Shown piece by piece: positions 1-8,337 of a stretch of 64,000 nt of DNA; the stretch's first letter is position 1; each line of letters opens with the position of its first letter. Below the pieces are notes generated by a model that ran no database searches, was not told the DNA's origin, and saw only the letters and a list, made by a program, of their open reading frames with translations. The stretch comes from Sinomicrobium soli. Its GTDB lineage: Bacteria > Bacteroidota > Bacteroidia > Flavobacteriales > Flavobacteriaceae. The translations under genes were made by a program, and so were the position numbers. Location: positions 186,001-250,000 of the forward strand of contig NZ_QLNV01000002.1 of NCBI RefSeq assembly GCF_003285545.1. Direction: 5' to 3'.

Positions 1-149
1 TTCTGGTTCCTGGCTACCCATGCTTCTGTTTTCGAGGCACTTTCATCAAGCGTGCCGAAAACTTCCGCAGTAGTACTCTGCATCTCCTCTGCCTGTTGCG
101 CTTCCTTCTTGTTCTGTGGTTTATGTCCTCGTTTCTTGTACGTTGCCAT
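1..149 (-). CDS. TPR-type membrane protein, N-terminal fragment
   Basis: This is the first 49 codons of a gene that continues off the left edge. The translation begins MATYKKRGHKP, is rich in Lys, Gln and Glu, and contains the stretch STTAEVFGTLDESASKTEAW. From memory, this start matches the tetratricopeptide-repeat proteins that flavobacteria carry next to recF, in which a membrane anchor and TPR repeats follow the charged N-terminus. Neither the anchor nor the repeats are inside the window, so the family is an inference. The gene is divergent from recF and has its own upstream -7 box. Confidence 0.65.
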   Translation of the reverse strand, partial: MATYKKRGHKPQNKKEAQQAEEMQSTTAEVFGTLDESASKTEAWVARNQ

Positions 150-171
150 CTTAGAGACTTTGATTGTGCCG

Positions 172-179
172 CAAAAATA
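172..179 (-). promoter_or_regulatory. -7 box for the leftmost gene
   Basis: On the minus strand this reads TATTTTTG, a full match to the Bacteroidota -7 consensus TAnnTTTG, 23 bases before the ATG at 149. No clear TTG -33 box stands at the usual spacing. Confidence 0.4.
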
Positions 180-234
180 TAATTTTTATTGATATATGGA
201 AGCGTATTTATTCGAATATTTTAATTAGTTTAGG

Positions 235-242
235 TAACTTTC
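235..242 (+). promoter_or_regulatory. possible -7 box for recF
   Basis: TAACTTTC differs from TAnnTTTG at one base and lies 40 bases before the recF start. No good -33 box was found, so this is only a candidate. Confidence 0.3.
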
Positions 243-281
243 GGGCCGAAAATACGGTAGGAATCCACAGTACTAAAGGGC

Positions 282-1358
282 ATGTTTCTAAAAAAGCTAT
301 CACTGGTCAACTATAAGAATTTCAAGGCAAAAGATTTTGAGTTCGACGAAAAGATCAATTGTCTCGTAGGCAATAACGGGATCGGGAAGACCAATGTCCT
401 GGACGCGATCTATCACCTTTCATTCGGCAAAAGCTATTTCAACCCCATCGCCATACAGAACATAAGGCACGGGGAAGACTTTTTTGTAGTGGATGGTCTT
501 TTCCGTAAATCGGGACATGAAGAACATGTGATATGCAGCCTTAAAAAAGGGCAGAAAAAAAGTATCAAACGCAACGGCAAGGCCTATGACAAGTTATCCG
601 ACCATATCGGGTTTCTCCCCCTGGTGATCATATCTCCCGCCGACCGCGACCTTATCGTGGAAGGCAGTGAAACCCGGCGGAAGTTTATGGACAGCGTTAT
701 TTCCCAGTCCGACAAGACCTATCTCAACCACCTCATCCAGTACAACAGGGCACTCAGCCAGCGGAATTCCCTTTTAAAATATTTCGCCCTGAACCACACC
801 TACGACCACGACACCCTGGGCATCTATAACGAGCAGCTTCACCTCCACGGTTCCGCGATATTCCGGGCCAGGGTAGAATTCCTGAAGGTATTCGTCCCCA
901 TCTTCCTGGAGCGCTACCGTTCGATTTCCGACAGTGATGAAAATGTAAACATCGCATACAGCAGTGCACTTTCTGAACAGCCGCTGGACGAACTGCTCAA
1001 AAACACCATCAACAAAGACAGGGCCCTGCAGTATACCAGTACGGGAATACACCGCGATGACCTCAGCCTGGAGATTGACGGTTTCCCGATAAAGAAATTC
1101 GGCAGCCAGGGACAACAGAAGTCTTTCCTGGTCGCCCTGAAACTCGCACAATTCGATTTCATAAAACAACAGGCCGGCGTATCCCCCATCCTCCTGCTCG
1201 ACGATATTTTTGACAAACTCGATGAAAACCGTGTAACCCGTATTGTAAAACTGATGGAAAACAACTTCGGACAACTGTTTATCAGCGATACCCATGCCGA
1301 CAGAACCGAGGCCGTAGTGCAGAAAACCGCCCGGTCGTATAAGATGTTCCGGCTGTGA
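282..1358 (+). CDS. recF: DNA replication/repair protein RecF
   Basis: RecF is an SMC-like ATPase that binds gapped DNA and helps load RecA in recombinational repair. The 358-residue product has the usual RecF length. A Walker A motif GNNGIGKTN lies at residues 30-38, an ABC-type signature region ([11 protein letters not shown]) near residue 275, and Walker [10 protein letters not shown] at about 303-311, followed by the D-loop and a switch histidine in SDTHAD. The ATG at 282 fits the family N-terminus ([14 protein letters not shown]). A lipocalin-like gene and a DUF721 gene follow on the same strand, an arrangement I recall from other flavobacteria. Confidence 0.95.
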   Translation: MFLKKLSLVNYKNFKAKDFEFDEKINCLVGNNGIGKTNVLDAIYHLSFGKSYFNPIAIQNIRHGEDFFVVDGLFRKSGHEEHVICSLKKGQKKSIKRNGKAYDKLSDHIGFLPLVIISPADRDLIVEGSETRRKFMDSVISQSDKTYLNHLIQYNRALSQRNSLLKYFALNHTYDHDTLGIYNEQLHLHGSAIFRARVEFLKVFVPIFLERYRSISDSDENVNIAYSSALSEQPLDELLKNTINKDRALQYTSTGIHRDDLSLEIDGFPIKKFGSQGQQKSFLVALKLAQFDFIKQQAGVSPILLLDDIFDKLDENRVTRIVKLMENNFGQLFISDTHADRTEAVVQKTARSYKMFRL

Positions 1359-1461
1359 TAGCCGGGGAGCCGGGAGTCGGAAGTACGGAGTTGGAGTGAC
1401 GCTACAAAACTGTAACTTGAAACCCGCAACATGACTAACCGTTAAACCTAAATCCATTCGT

Positions 1462-1908
1462 ATGAAACGCGCTAATACCATAATGATCTTCCTGGTGTGC
1501 CTGTCGATAGTACCTACAGGCTGCACCCCTCCTCCCGGGGAGCAACTGCATCACCTTAACGGCTACTGGGAAATAGAGAAAGTGGAATTTCCCGACGGCG
1601 CCGTGAGGGAGTACGACATCAATACCACCATCGACTATATGGAGATCACGGCAGACAGCACCGGGTTCCGAAAGAAAATGCAACCCCGTATCGACGGTGG
1701 TTATTACACTTCGGACGACCGGGAAGACTTTTCGGTAACCCGGGAAAACGATCGTCTCTTCCTCCGGTATCACACACCGCTGAGTACCTGGAAGGAAGAA
1801 GTGATCAGTATAACGGAAGACCGGCTTATACTTCGGAATGCGGATAATTTGAATTATCTTTACAAACGGTACGAACCCCTGGACCTGGAAAGTTTACGGG
1901 AAGAATAA
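1462..1908 (+). CDS. lipocalin-like lipoprotein
   Basis: This small secreted lipoprotein has 148 residues. Residues 1-21 form a signal peptide that ends in a lipobox-like PTGC, so Cys21 is the probable lipidated residue. The mature part opens with LNGYWEIEKVEFPDG, the typical first strand of lipocalin-like (DUF4488/DUF5004-type) Bacteroidota proteins, and is rich in beta-strand patterns. No ligand or function can be read from it. The DUF721 gene starts 16 bases downstream, so the two are probably co-transcribed. Confidence 0.7.
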   Translation: MKRANTIMIFLVCLSIVPTGCTPPPGEQLHHLNGYWEIEKVEFPDGAVREYDINTTIDYMEITADSTGFRKKMQPRIDGGYYTSDDREDFSVTRENDRLFLRYHTPLSTWKEEVISITEDRLILRNADNLNYLYKRYEPLDLESLREE

Positions 1909-1923
1909 CACAAAAAAGCAGCC

Positions 1924-2220
1924 ATGGCAAAACGATACAGTGACCATATATCCCTGTCTGAAGGACTGAAGGCCTTTATCGAGGAGAACAAGCTGCAGCC
2001 GGGCATGGATAAAATCAATGTGCGGGAAGCGTGGAAACAACTCATGGGCAGCGGTATCAACAACTACACTGCCGACATACAGCTCAGGAACGACACCCTG
2101 TATGTAAGCCTCACCTCTTCGGTATTGCGGGAAGAACTCGGCTTTGGAAAAGAGAAGATCATCGCCATGATCAACACGGAACTCGGAAAGGAACTGGTCA
2201 AAAAGCTGGTATTGCGGTAG
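1924..2220 (+). CDS. DUF721 (DciA-like) protein
   Basis: A 98-residue protein of the DUF721 family. It shows the family pattern: an N-terminal helix (SLSEGLKAFIEENKLQPG), a central REAWKQLMG segment ending near the conserved Trp, and a C-terminal half with the alternating strand TLYVSLTSSVLREEL. DciA, a member of this family, acts with the replicative helicase; whether this short Bacteroidota form does the same is unknown. Its place behind recF is consistent with a link to DNA metabolism. The ATG at 1924 is the only good start. Confidence 0.8.
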   Translation: MAKRYSDHISLSEGLKAFIEENKLQPGMDKINVREAWKQLMGSGINNYTADIQLRNDTLYVSLTSSVLREELGFGKEKIIAMINTELGKELVKKLVLR

Positions 2221-2242
2221 TCATAGCATCTGCTGTTGCCCT

Positions 2243-2566
2243 GTCATTCAGAGACCTAACGTTTGGGCAACCGCATCAATGGAGATGACGTTTTTGTCTT
2301 CATAGATCAAATGTGATAAACCCACACATAACTCCTCCCTTCAGACGAAGGGAGGTGGCTCATCTTCGATGAGACGGAGGGTTTTGAAAGCCCGGATCAT
2401 AAGGATAATCCCAAACCTTTGGGGATATACGCCAAAGTTCAGGCTTATCAAAACTCCCCGGCCAGCATAGCTGCCCACCCCTCCCAGCCTGTCCGGCAGG
2501 CAGGTTCGTCTGAAGAGGGGAGTTTTTGAAATGGAGTAACTTACCATAGATACGTCATGGGTAGCA
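2243..2566 (+). repeat. dispersed ~300-bp intergenic repeat, copy 1
   Basis: This stretch between the DUF721 gene and ndk matches, in reverse complement, the region 48136-48436. It begins with a REP-like GTCATTCAGAGACC and ends near GGTAGCAC. Inside it, CTCCCTTCAGACGAA (near 2335) and TTCGTCTGAAGAGGGGAG (near 2506) form imperfect inverted repeats, and each end can also fold on itself. Copy 1 carries about 20 extra bases (a GCCTGTCCGGCAGGC palindrome, near 2490) in the loop of one end hairpin that are absent from copy 2. No open frame in it looks coding. From 2567 to about 2650 there are further REP-like pieces (GGAGATTC, GGAATGAC). Confidence 0.8.
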
Positions 2567-2687
2567 CAGTCGAAGGATCTCCGCCCAAGATCAAAGAGCC
2601 TTCAACAGCATAACGGAGAGCCCGGAGATTCCTCCTATCGTCGGAATGACAAAGCCACTACAAAAACATAGGATGAACAAGATCCTG

Positions 2688-2734
2688 TCAAAAAACAGGA
2701 AAGGCCCGTTTTGAAGTCTCAAAAAAGGCCTTTC
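2688..2734 (-). terminator. probable terminator of ndk
   Basis: On the minus strand, just past the ndk stop, GAAAGGCC and GGCCTTTC form an 8-bp stem (2727-2734 with 2699-2706). It is followed by a run of six T (2690-2695). The loop is long (20 bases), which lowers confidence. Confidence 0.5.
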
Positions 2735-2754
2735 TTCTATGGTATACGGGTCAT

Positions 2755-3174
2755 TTAAAAAATCTCTCTTCCGGAAAAATGGAATGCCCCTTCAATGGCT
2801 GCATTCTCATCGCTGTCAGAACCGTGAACCGCATTCTCCCCGATCGAAGACGCATACAGTTTTCTGATGGTCCCTTCTGCAGCCTCCGCGGGATTGGTGG
2901 CTCCTATAAGTGCCCTGAAGTCTTCCACGGCATTGTCCTTTTCAAGTATGGCTGCCACAATAGGTCCCCTTGTCATAAAATCAACCAGCTCGCCGAAAAA
3001 AGGACGTTCCTTGTGGATCGCGTAAAACACCTCGGCATCCCTTCTGCTCAGCTGTGTATATTTCATAGCTGCAATCCTGAAACCGGCAGCAGTTATCTTT
3101 TCCAGTATAGCCCCGATATGCCCGTTTTCAACCGCATCGGGTTTGATCATTGTAAATGTTCTGTTTGTTGCCAT
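2755..3174 (-). CDS. ndk: nucleoside diphosphate kinase
   Basis: Ndk transfers the gamma phosphate of ATP to NDPs through a phosphohistidine. The 139-residue length is normal. The active-site motif [12 protein letters not shown] places the phosphorylated histidine at residue 117, and the N-terminal [10 protein letters not shown] is the family signature. I place the start at the ATG at 3174 (MATNRTF); the open frame runs upstream to 3318, but that extension is Cys-rich, unlike the family, and would pass through the promoter at 3196-3226. The gene stands alone with its own promoter and terminator. Confidence 0.95.
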   Translation of the reverse strand: MATNRTFTMIKPDAVENGHIGAILEKITAAGFRIAAMKYTQLSRRDAEVFYAIHKERPFFGELVDFMTRGPIVAAILEKDNAVEDFRALIGATNPAEAAEGTIRKLYASSIGENAVHGSDSDENAAIEGAFHFSGREIF

Positions 3175-3195
3175 TTGCTTTTTTAAAATTTTGTG

Positions 3196-3226
3196 CAAAG
3201 GTACTCCATTACAATTAAAGTTCAAA
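3196..3226 (-). promoter_or_regulatory. promoter of ndk
   Basis: On the minus strand a TTTG -33 box (3223-3226) is separated by 19 bases from a perfect -7 box TACCTTTG (3196-3203). This is the canonical Bacteroidota housekeeping promoter, and it lies 22 bases before the chosen ndk ATG. Confidence 0.7.
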
Positions 3227-3402
3227 AGCAAAGTAGAACCACCACAGCAACAATTTTTCCATACACAGGCACACAAAACTGTAAAAAACGGGCAGGGCAT
3301 CCCATATCGGGAAAGCATATTTTTTTTAGTATATTAGCAAGACTTATAACGATATATGGTGTATGTATTATAACTCCCCTATTTCATTTCAAAAACCGTG
3401 AT

Positions 3403-3762
3403 ATGCTTTTTTACATCCTGTACAACCTGGCCAGAAAAACATCCGGTATTACCGGAATGCCTCATTATACGGCATGCATCTTCATGTCGTTACTGGTATA
3501 TGCAAACCTCTCCGTCGCTGCGCATGTCCTGTCCGGAGAAACACCGTATCCGCCGGACCCGGACACCCTGATCACAATCATTATTTTCCCGGTTCATATC
3601 ACCATATGTCATATTTTCATAGATCGCGGGAAATACCTCGATATTATCAGGCAATATGGTGCCAGAAGCAGTGGAAAGCAGGTAGTGCTCAAAAAAAACA
3701 TCATCCGGCTCTATATCATCGCCAGCCTGGTATTACCGGCAGTGGTCCGTCAATGGAAATAA
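3403..3762 (+). CDS. small hypothetical membrane protein
   Basis: A 119-residue protein I do not recognise. Three hydrophobic stretches are likely membrane segments: about residues 22-44 (ACIFMSLLVYANLSVAAHVL), 58-75 (LITIIIFPVHITICHIFI) and 99-114. The segment between the last two is charged (DRGKYLDIIRQYGARSSGKQ). I use the ATG at 3403; the frame is open back to 3193, but that part is not hydrophobic and overlaps the ndk promoter region. It lies convergent to the OmpA-family gene. It could be a spurious frame, although the regular membrane pattern argues for a real gene. Confidence 0.5.
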   Translation: MLFYILYNLARKTSGITGMPHYTACIFMSLLVYANLSVAAHVLSGETPYPPDPDTLITIIIFPVHITICHIFIDRGKYLDIIRQYGARSSGKQVVLKKNIIRLYIIASLVLPAVVRQWK

Positions 3763-3801
3763 CCCGTAAAACCGGACACCACGCAGTGCGGCCCACCGGG
3801 A

Positions 3802-5712
3802 TTACCTTTCCGCCTGTCGCCCTATAATAATAAAGGAAGATCTCCGGTTGAGCTGATGTTCTTCCTCCGTGCAGTCTACCCCGTTGGCGCAGTGATTGAG
3901 CAAATGCTTTTCACCGTAGCCTATGGCGCTTTCGATCCGGTCTTCCGCTATCCCCCTCGAATACAGGTAATCGCGGGTAGCCTTGGCGCGGTTATCAGAA
4001 AGTTTTTCATTATAGGCATCATTTCCCCTCGAATCGGTATGTGCCTCTATTTTGATCACCATTTCCGGGTGGGCATTCATTACGTTTACAATATGTTCCA
4101 GTTCGTACTCCGCATCCGGGCGGATGTCCCAGCGGTTATAATCGAAATAGACCGGTTTGATCACGATCTCATCCTCTACGATAAGCGGAGTCAGGGCAAG
4201 ATCCGCACGGGCTTCCTCCCTGCCTTTTACGTTCACCTCCTGTTGTCCGGAACGATAATCCTCCTGTTCCGCCACCACGGTATATGTCCCTTCGAGGCAA
4301 TCCGCCCTGAGGCGATATCGTCCGTCCGGGTCGGTAAGTGCCCTGGCCACTACTCCACCTCCGGGTTCCACAATCCGTACCGAAGCTTCTACCAGGGGCT
4401 CTCCGCTGCTTTTATCGGTGATGACCCCGCTGACGGTAACCGTACATTCCCTGGCCGTAAAGTGATAGATATCGTCATCCCCCTTTCCCCCGATACGGTT
4501 CGAAGAGAGATATCCCTCGGTATTATCTTCATTCATGACGAACCCGAAATCGTCCATAGGGCTGTTTACCGGGACCCCGGGATTGGTCACTTTCCCGAAA
4601 GTGCCGTTTACAGGTTCGCTTTTCAGGATATCCAGTCCCCCCAGGCCGGGATGACCGTTTGACGAAAAATACAATACCCCGTCCTTATCGACAAAAGGGA
4701 ACATTTCCCGGCCCCGGGTATTGATCGTCCTTCCGAGATTTTCAGGCTCCCCATAACTCCCGTCATCGTGAATATCCACCACGTAAATATCCGTAACCCC
4801 GTAGCCTCCGGGCATGTCGGATACAAAATAAAGTTTCTTTTCATCGGGGCTCAGGGCAGGGTGTCCCACAGAGTAACTCACGTGGTTAAACGGCAGTTCC
4901 TCTATGTTCCCCCACGTTCCGTCAGCTCCCGGGGAAGCCTTGTACAACTGCAGATGTACCGTACCCTGCTCGTCTTTCTCCGACCGTTTTCCGTCCTCGG
5001 CATTGTCCCGGGTAAAATACATCGTTTGCCCGTCTCTGGTAATGGCTACGGTAGCTTCGTGGTACCGGGTATTGATCTCCCCTTCCAGTTTCCGCGAATC
5101 ATACAGTTCATTTCCCATACGGTCTCCCACATACATATTGAGAAAGGGCTGCTTGTTCCAGTCGTATATTCTCGTTCGCCCTCCGGAGGGCCTTGTAGAT
5201 GCAAAATAGAAGCTGTTGCCCTGAATAAAACCTCCGAAATCGGAGTATTCCGTATTTACGGCCATATTGTGCAGGTTACCGAAAAGCCTGGCCCTGGGAT
5301 TAGAGAGCCGGGTGTAGTAATCGCCTTCCTCCATCAGCCTCACCATCCCCGGATCGTCTCCCCCTCTTTCTGCCGAAAGCTTAAGCCATTTCACGGCCTC
5401 TTCATACTTGCGGTTTCCCTTCAGCGCCTGGCCATAGCGGAACAGGTAATCGGGGGTCACTTCCGCTTCATGCTTTTCAACAAGAATTCCATACCACTTT
5501 TCGGCCTGTTCCATATTGGCATTGTAATAATAAGAATCGCCCAGGCGCCCCAGCACATGTACCGTGGAATCTCCTTTGCGCACAAGGGTTTCGTAAAGTT
5601 CTGCCGATTTCACATAGGCGAGCTGGTCAAAATAACGATCGGCTGCCGCATGGCGCTGGGCAAACATTACCCCCGTAAGCAGCAGGAAAAACATCAGTAA
5701 TTTTATTCTCAT
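3802..5712 (-). CDS. OmpA-family outer membrane protein with PD40 repeats
   Basis: A 636-residue envelope protein with a signal peptide at residues 1-18 (LLMFFLLLTGVMFA). The domain order is TPR-like helical repeats (about 25-130), a PD40/WD40-like beta-propeller (about 150-420, with repeats such as GHPALSPDEKKLYFVSDMPG), a carboxypeptidase-regulatory-like beta-sandwich (about 425-510) and a C-terminal OmpA domain (about 520-632). The OmpA part carries the peptidoglycan-binding pattern IEAHTDSRG and LSDNRAKATRDYL. In gliding or type IX secreting Bacteroidota, this architecture usually follows a porP/sprF-like gene; none is present here, so the protein may work alone or with a partner elsewhere. 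Confidence 0.9.
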   Translation of the reverse strand: MRIKLLMFFLLLTGVMFAQRHAAADRYFDQLAYVKSAELYETLVRKGDSTVHVLGRLGDSYYYNANMEQAEKWYGILVEKHEAEVTPDYLFRYGQALKGNRKYEEAVKWLKLSAERGGDDPGMVRLMEEGDYYTRLSNPRARLFGNLHNMAVNTEYSDFGGFIQGNSFYFASTRPSGGRTRIYDWNKQPFLNMYVGDRMGNELYDSRKLEGEINTRYHEATVAITRDGQTMYFTRDNAEDGKRSEKDEQGTVHLQLYKASPGADGTWGNIEELPFNHVSYSVGHPALSPDEKKLYFVSDMPGGYGVTDIYVVDIHDDGSYGEPENLGRTINTRGREMFPFVDKDGVLYFSSNGHPGLGGLDILKSEPVNGTFGKVTNPGVPVNSPMDDFGFVMNEDNTEGYLSSNRIGGKGDDDIYHFTARECTVTVSGVITDKSSGEPLVEASVRIVEPGGGVVARALTDPDGRYRLRADCLEGTYTVVAEQEDYRSGQQEVNVKGREEARADLALTPLIVEDEIVIKPVYFDYNRWDIRPDAEYELEHIVNVMNAHPEMVIKIEAHTDSRGNDAYNEKLSDNRAKATRDYLYSRGIAEDRIESAIGYGEKHLLNHCANGVDCTEEEHQLNRRSSFIIIGRQAER

Positions 5713-5881
5713 AACATCACTATTAACCTTAAAAATCTTCTTTTTAAATAAAAATATTCTCTAAAAGACAGCTTTAACAGGCTAATATAAGATTAAACTT
5801 TCAATATGAGATTTTAATATTCTCGTTTTTTGATTTAAAAAATCCTTTTTCTTCCCTTTCCGAAGTTCATATTATAATACT

Positions 5882-5889
5882 TACTTTTG
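5882..5889 (+). promoter_or_regulatory. -7 box of prfC
   Basis: TACTTTTG is a perfect TAnnTTTG box 19 bases before the prfC ATG, giving a very short leader. A TTTC at 5857-5860 is at roughly the spacing of a -33 box. Confidence 0.55.
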
Positions 5890-5908
5890 CATCCGCAATA
5901 CGGAAATT

Positions 5909-7495
5909 ATGAGTTTGGTACAGGAAATCAGTAAAAGGAGAACCTTCGGGATCATATCGCACCCTGATGCGGGAAAAACCACATTGACGGAAAAGCTGTT
6001 GCTTTTCGGGGGGGCTATCCAGGAAGCAGGGGCCGTCAAAAGCAACAAGATCAAGAAGGGAGCGACGAGCGATTTTATGGAAATAGAAAGACAAAGAGGA
6101 ATTTCCGTAGCTACTTCCGTACTGGCATTTAATTACAGGGATAAAAAAATAAATATCCTCGACACCCCCGGGCACAAGGATTTTGCCGAAGACACCTTTC
6201 GTACGCTTACCGCCGTAGACAGTGTGATTGTTGTTATCGACGTAGCCAAAGGGGTAGAGGAACAAACGGAAAAACTGGTACAGGTTTGCCGTATGCGCAA
6301 CATCCCCATGATCGTTTTTATCAACAAACTGGACCGGGAAGGGAAGGATGCGTTCGACCTCCTGGACGAAGTAGAGCAGAAACTCGGGTTGCAGGTTACC
6401 CCGCTCAGCTTTCCCATCGGTATGGGATACGATTTTAAGGGCATTTACAATATCTGGGAAAAAAACATCAACCTCTTCAGCGGGGACAGCAAAAAGAATA
6501 TCGAAGAAACCATTGCCTTTGACCGTGTCGAAGACCCGGAACTGGACCACATTATAGGTACCGACGCTGCCGGTGCCCTGCGCGAAAACCTGGAACTGGT
6601 ACATGGTGTATACCCCGGATTTGAACGTGAAGCCTATCTCAAAGGCGAATTACAACCGGTATTTTTCGGTTCGGCCCTCAATAATTTCGGGGTACGGGAA
6701 CTGCTGGACTGCTTTATTGAAATAGCCCCTTTCCCCAGGCCGAAACAGAGCGAGGAACGTCTTGTAAAGCCGGAAGAAGAATCTTTTACAGGCTTTGTTT
6801 TTAAGATCCACGCCAATATGGACCCGAAACACCGCGACCGTCTTGCTTTTGTAAAGATCGTTTCGGGGACCTTCGAACGAAATACCCCTTACCTGCATGT
6901 ACGGCATAACAAGAAGCTGAAATTTTCCAGTCCGAACGCCTTTTTCGCAGAGAAGAAAGAGATCGTGGACATCTCTTATGCCGGGGATATCGTAGGATTG
7001 CACGACACGGGAAACTTCAAGATCGGGGATACCCTTACCTCGGGCGAGGTGCTCCACTTCAAAGGGGTTCCGAGTTTCTCTCCGGAACACTTCCGTTACA
7101 TTAACAATGCCGACCCCATGAAAGCCAAACAACTGGCAAAAGGCATAGACCAGTTAATGGACGAAGGCGTTGCCCAGCTGTTTACCCTGGAGCTGAACGG
7201 ACGAAAGGTAATAGGTACCGTAGGGGCGCTGCAATACGAGGTGATACAGTATCGCCTGGAGCACGAATACGGGGCAAAGTGTACCTACGAAATGTTCCCG
7301 ATACACAAGGCCTGCTGGGTAGAACCGGAGGACCCGAAAAGCGAAGAGTTTGCCGAATTCAAAAGGGTGAAGCAGAAATTCCTGGCCCAGGACAAGCACG
7401 GGCAACTGGTTTTCCTCGCAGATTCCGCTTTCTCCATTCAGATGACGCAGCAGAAATACCCTTCGGTAAAACTGCATTTCTCATCGGAGTATTGA
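5909..7495 (+). CDS. prfC: peptide chain release factor 3
   Basis: RF3 is a ribosome-dependent GTPase that removes RF1/RF2 after peptide release. The 528-residue length is typical. GTPase motifs are clear: G1 SHPDAGKTTL (17-26), G3 DTPGHKDF and G4 NKLDRE. Switch I carries the RF3-type sequence GATSDFMEIERQRGISV. The C-terminal domain ends in the usual FSIQMTQQKYPSVKLHF-type segment. The gene has its own promoter and ends four bases from the convergent methyltransferase gene. Confidence 0.95.
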   Translation: MSLVQEISKRRTFGIISHPDAGKTTLTEKLLLFGGAIQEAGAVKSNKIKKGATSDFMEIERQRGISVATSVLAFNYRDKKINILDTPGHKDFAEDTFRTLTAVDSVIVVIDVAKGVEEQTEKLVQVCRMRNIPMIVFINKLDREGKDAFDLLDEVEQKLGLQVTPLSFPIGMGYDFKGIYNIWEKNINLFSGDSKKNIEETIAFDRVEDPELDHIIGTDAAGALRENLELVHGVYPGFEREAYLKGELQPVFFGSALNNFGVRELLDCFIEIAPFPRPKQSEERLVKPEEESFTGFVFKIHANMDPKHRDRLAFVKIVSGTFERNTPYLHVRHNKKLKFSSPNAFFAEKKEIVDISYAGDIVGLHDTGNFKIGDTLTSGEVLHFKGVPSFSPEHFRYINNADPMKAKQLAKGIDQLMDEGVAQLFTLELNGRKVIGTVGALQYEVIQYRLEHEYGAKCTYEMFPIHKACWVEPEDPKSEEFAEFKRVKQKFLAQDKHGQLVFLADSAFSIQMTQQKYPSVKLHFSSEY

Positions 7496-7499
7496 AGAA

Positions 7500-8240
7500 C
7501 TAACGGATAGATCTTCCCACCCGCAACAATACCGGGAAAGTCACTGTTTTCTTTTCTGCTTTCCCCCAGGCTGTTTTAAGCCTGTCAAAGATCAGTGTCA
7601 CCGGGCTGACATCCATATCCCGGGTATAGTGCTTAACGGCCGACCAGGTTTCCAGGTAATTCAGTAATGCAGATAAGTCCCACTGGTATTCATTTCTGAA
7701 TACAGGAGGTTCAATTTCTTCGAACGGGAAAGGTATGGTCCGGTACAGCTCGTCAATATATTTACGTTCCGGGTCCCAGTACCCTTTCAGCAATCCGCTG
7801 TATAATTCCCGGATAACCTCGTCCACTTTTTCGTCTACCTCAAGCAGCGCATAACCTGTAACTGCGAGGAACCCGCCCGGTTTCAGCACCCTTTTCACCT
7901 CGTTGTAGAAAGCGTCGAAATCAAACCAGTGTACGGCTTGTGCTACCGTAACCAGGTCGAACTGTGCATCGGTAAAAGAAGTCGATTCGGCCGGACAGGT
8001 CCGGTAACGGATATTGAGGGCCTGAATGGCATTACGCATTTGTTCTGCACTGATATCCGTGGCATACACCGCTCCGAAATGCTGTGCCAGGACACCTGCC
8101 AGCTGCCCGTTTCCCGTGCCACAGTCCCAGGCATATTCCCTTTTTTCCGGCAGTGATGCCAGGTAAGATACCAGCGCTTCGGGATATCCCGGGCGAAAGC
8201 GGGAATAATCAGCGGCATGTCCGGAGAAGAGGTCTTTCAT
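7500..8240 (-). CDS. class I SAM-dependent methyltransferase
   Basis: A 246-residue methyltransferase of the UbiE/trans-aconitate type. Motif I is WDCGTGNGQLAG (near residues 39-50), motif II contains YATDISAEQM, and motif IV is DLVTVAQAVHWFDFD, the WFD form being common in plant and bacterial small-molecule methyltransferases of this subgroup. The N-terminal DLFSGHAADYSRFRPGYP is also characteristic. The substrate cannot be predicted. The gene is convergent with prfC and ends just after it. Confidence 0.85.
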   Translation of the reverse strand: MKDLFSGHAADYSRFRPGYPEALVSYLASLPEKREYAWDCGTGNGQLAGVLAQHFGAVYATDISAEQMRNAIQALNIRYRTCPAESTSFTDAQFDLVTVAQAVHWFDFDAFYNEVKRVLKPGGFLAVTGYALLEVDEKVDEVIRELYSGLLKGYWDPERKYIDELYRTIPFPFEEIEPPVFRNEYQWDLSALLNYLETWSAVKHYTRDMDVSPVTLIFDRLKTAWGKAEKKTVTFPVLLRVGRSIR

Positions 8241-8337
8241 CAGCAGTCTCGCTATGGGTTCTTTTCAGAAAGTAACCGGAGTACAGGTTATTCTAATGGT
8301 ATATGTTGTTTCACAAAGTAACAGCAGTAATTAAAAA

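Noticed and set aside
774-1526. A 250-codon minus-strand frame opposite recF
   Set aside because: It overlaps recF fully and has no recognisable motif.
3856-5700. Two long plus-strand frames (268 and 310 codons) opposite the OmpA-family gene
   Set aside because: They are shadows of a gene whose domains read clearly on the minus strand; their translations show no family features.
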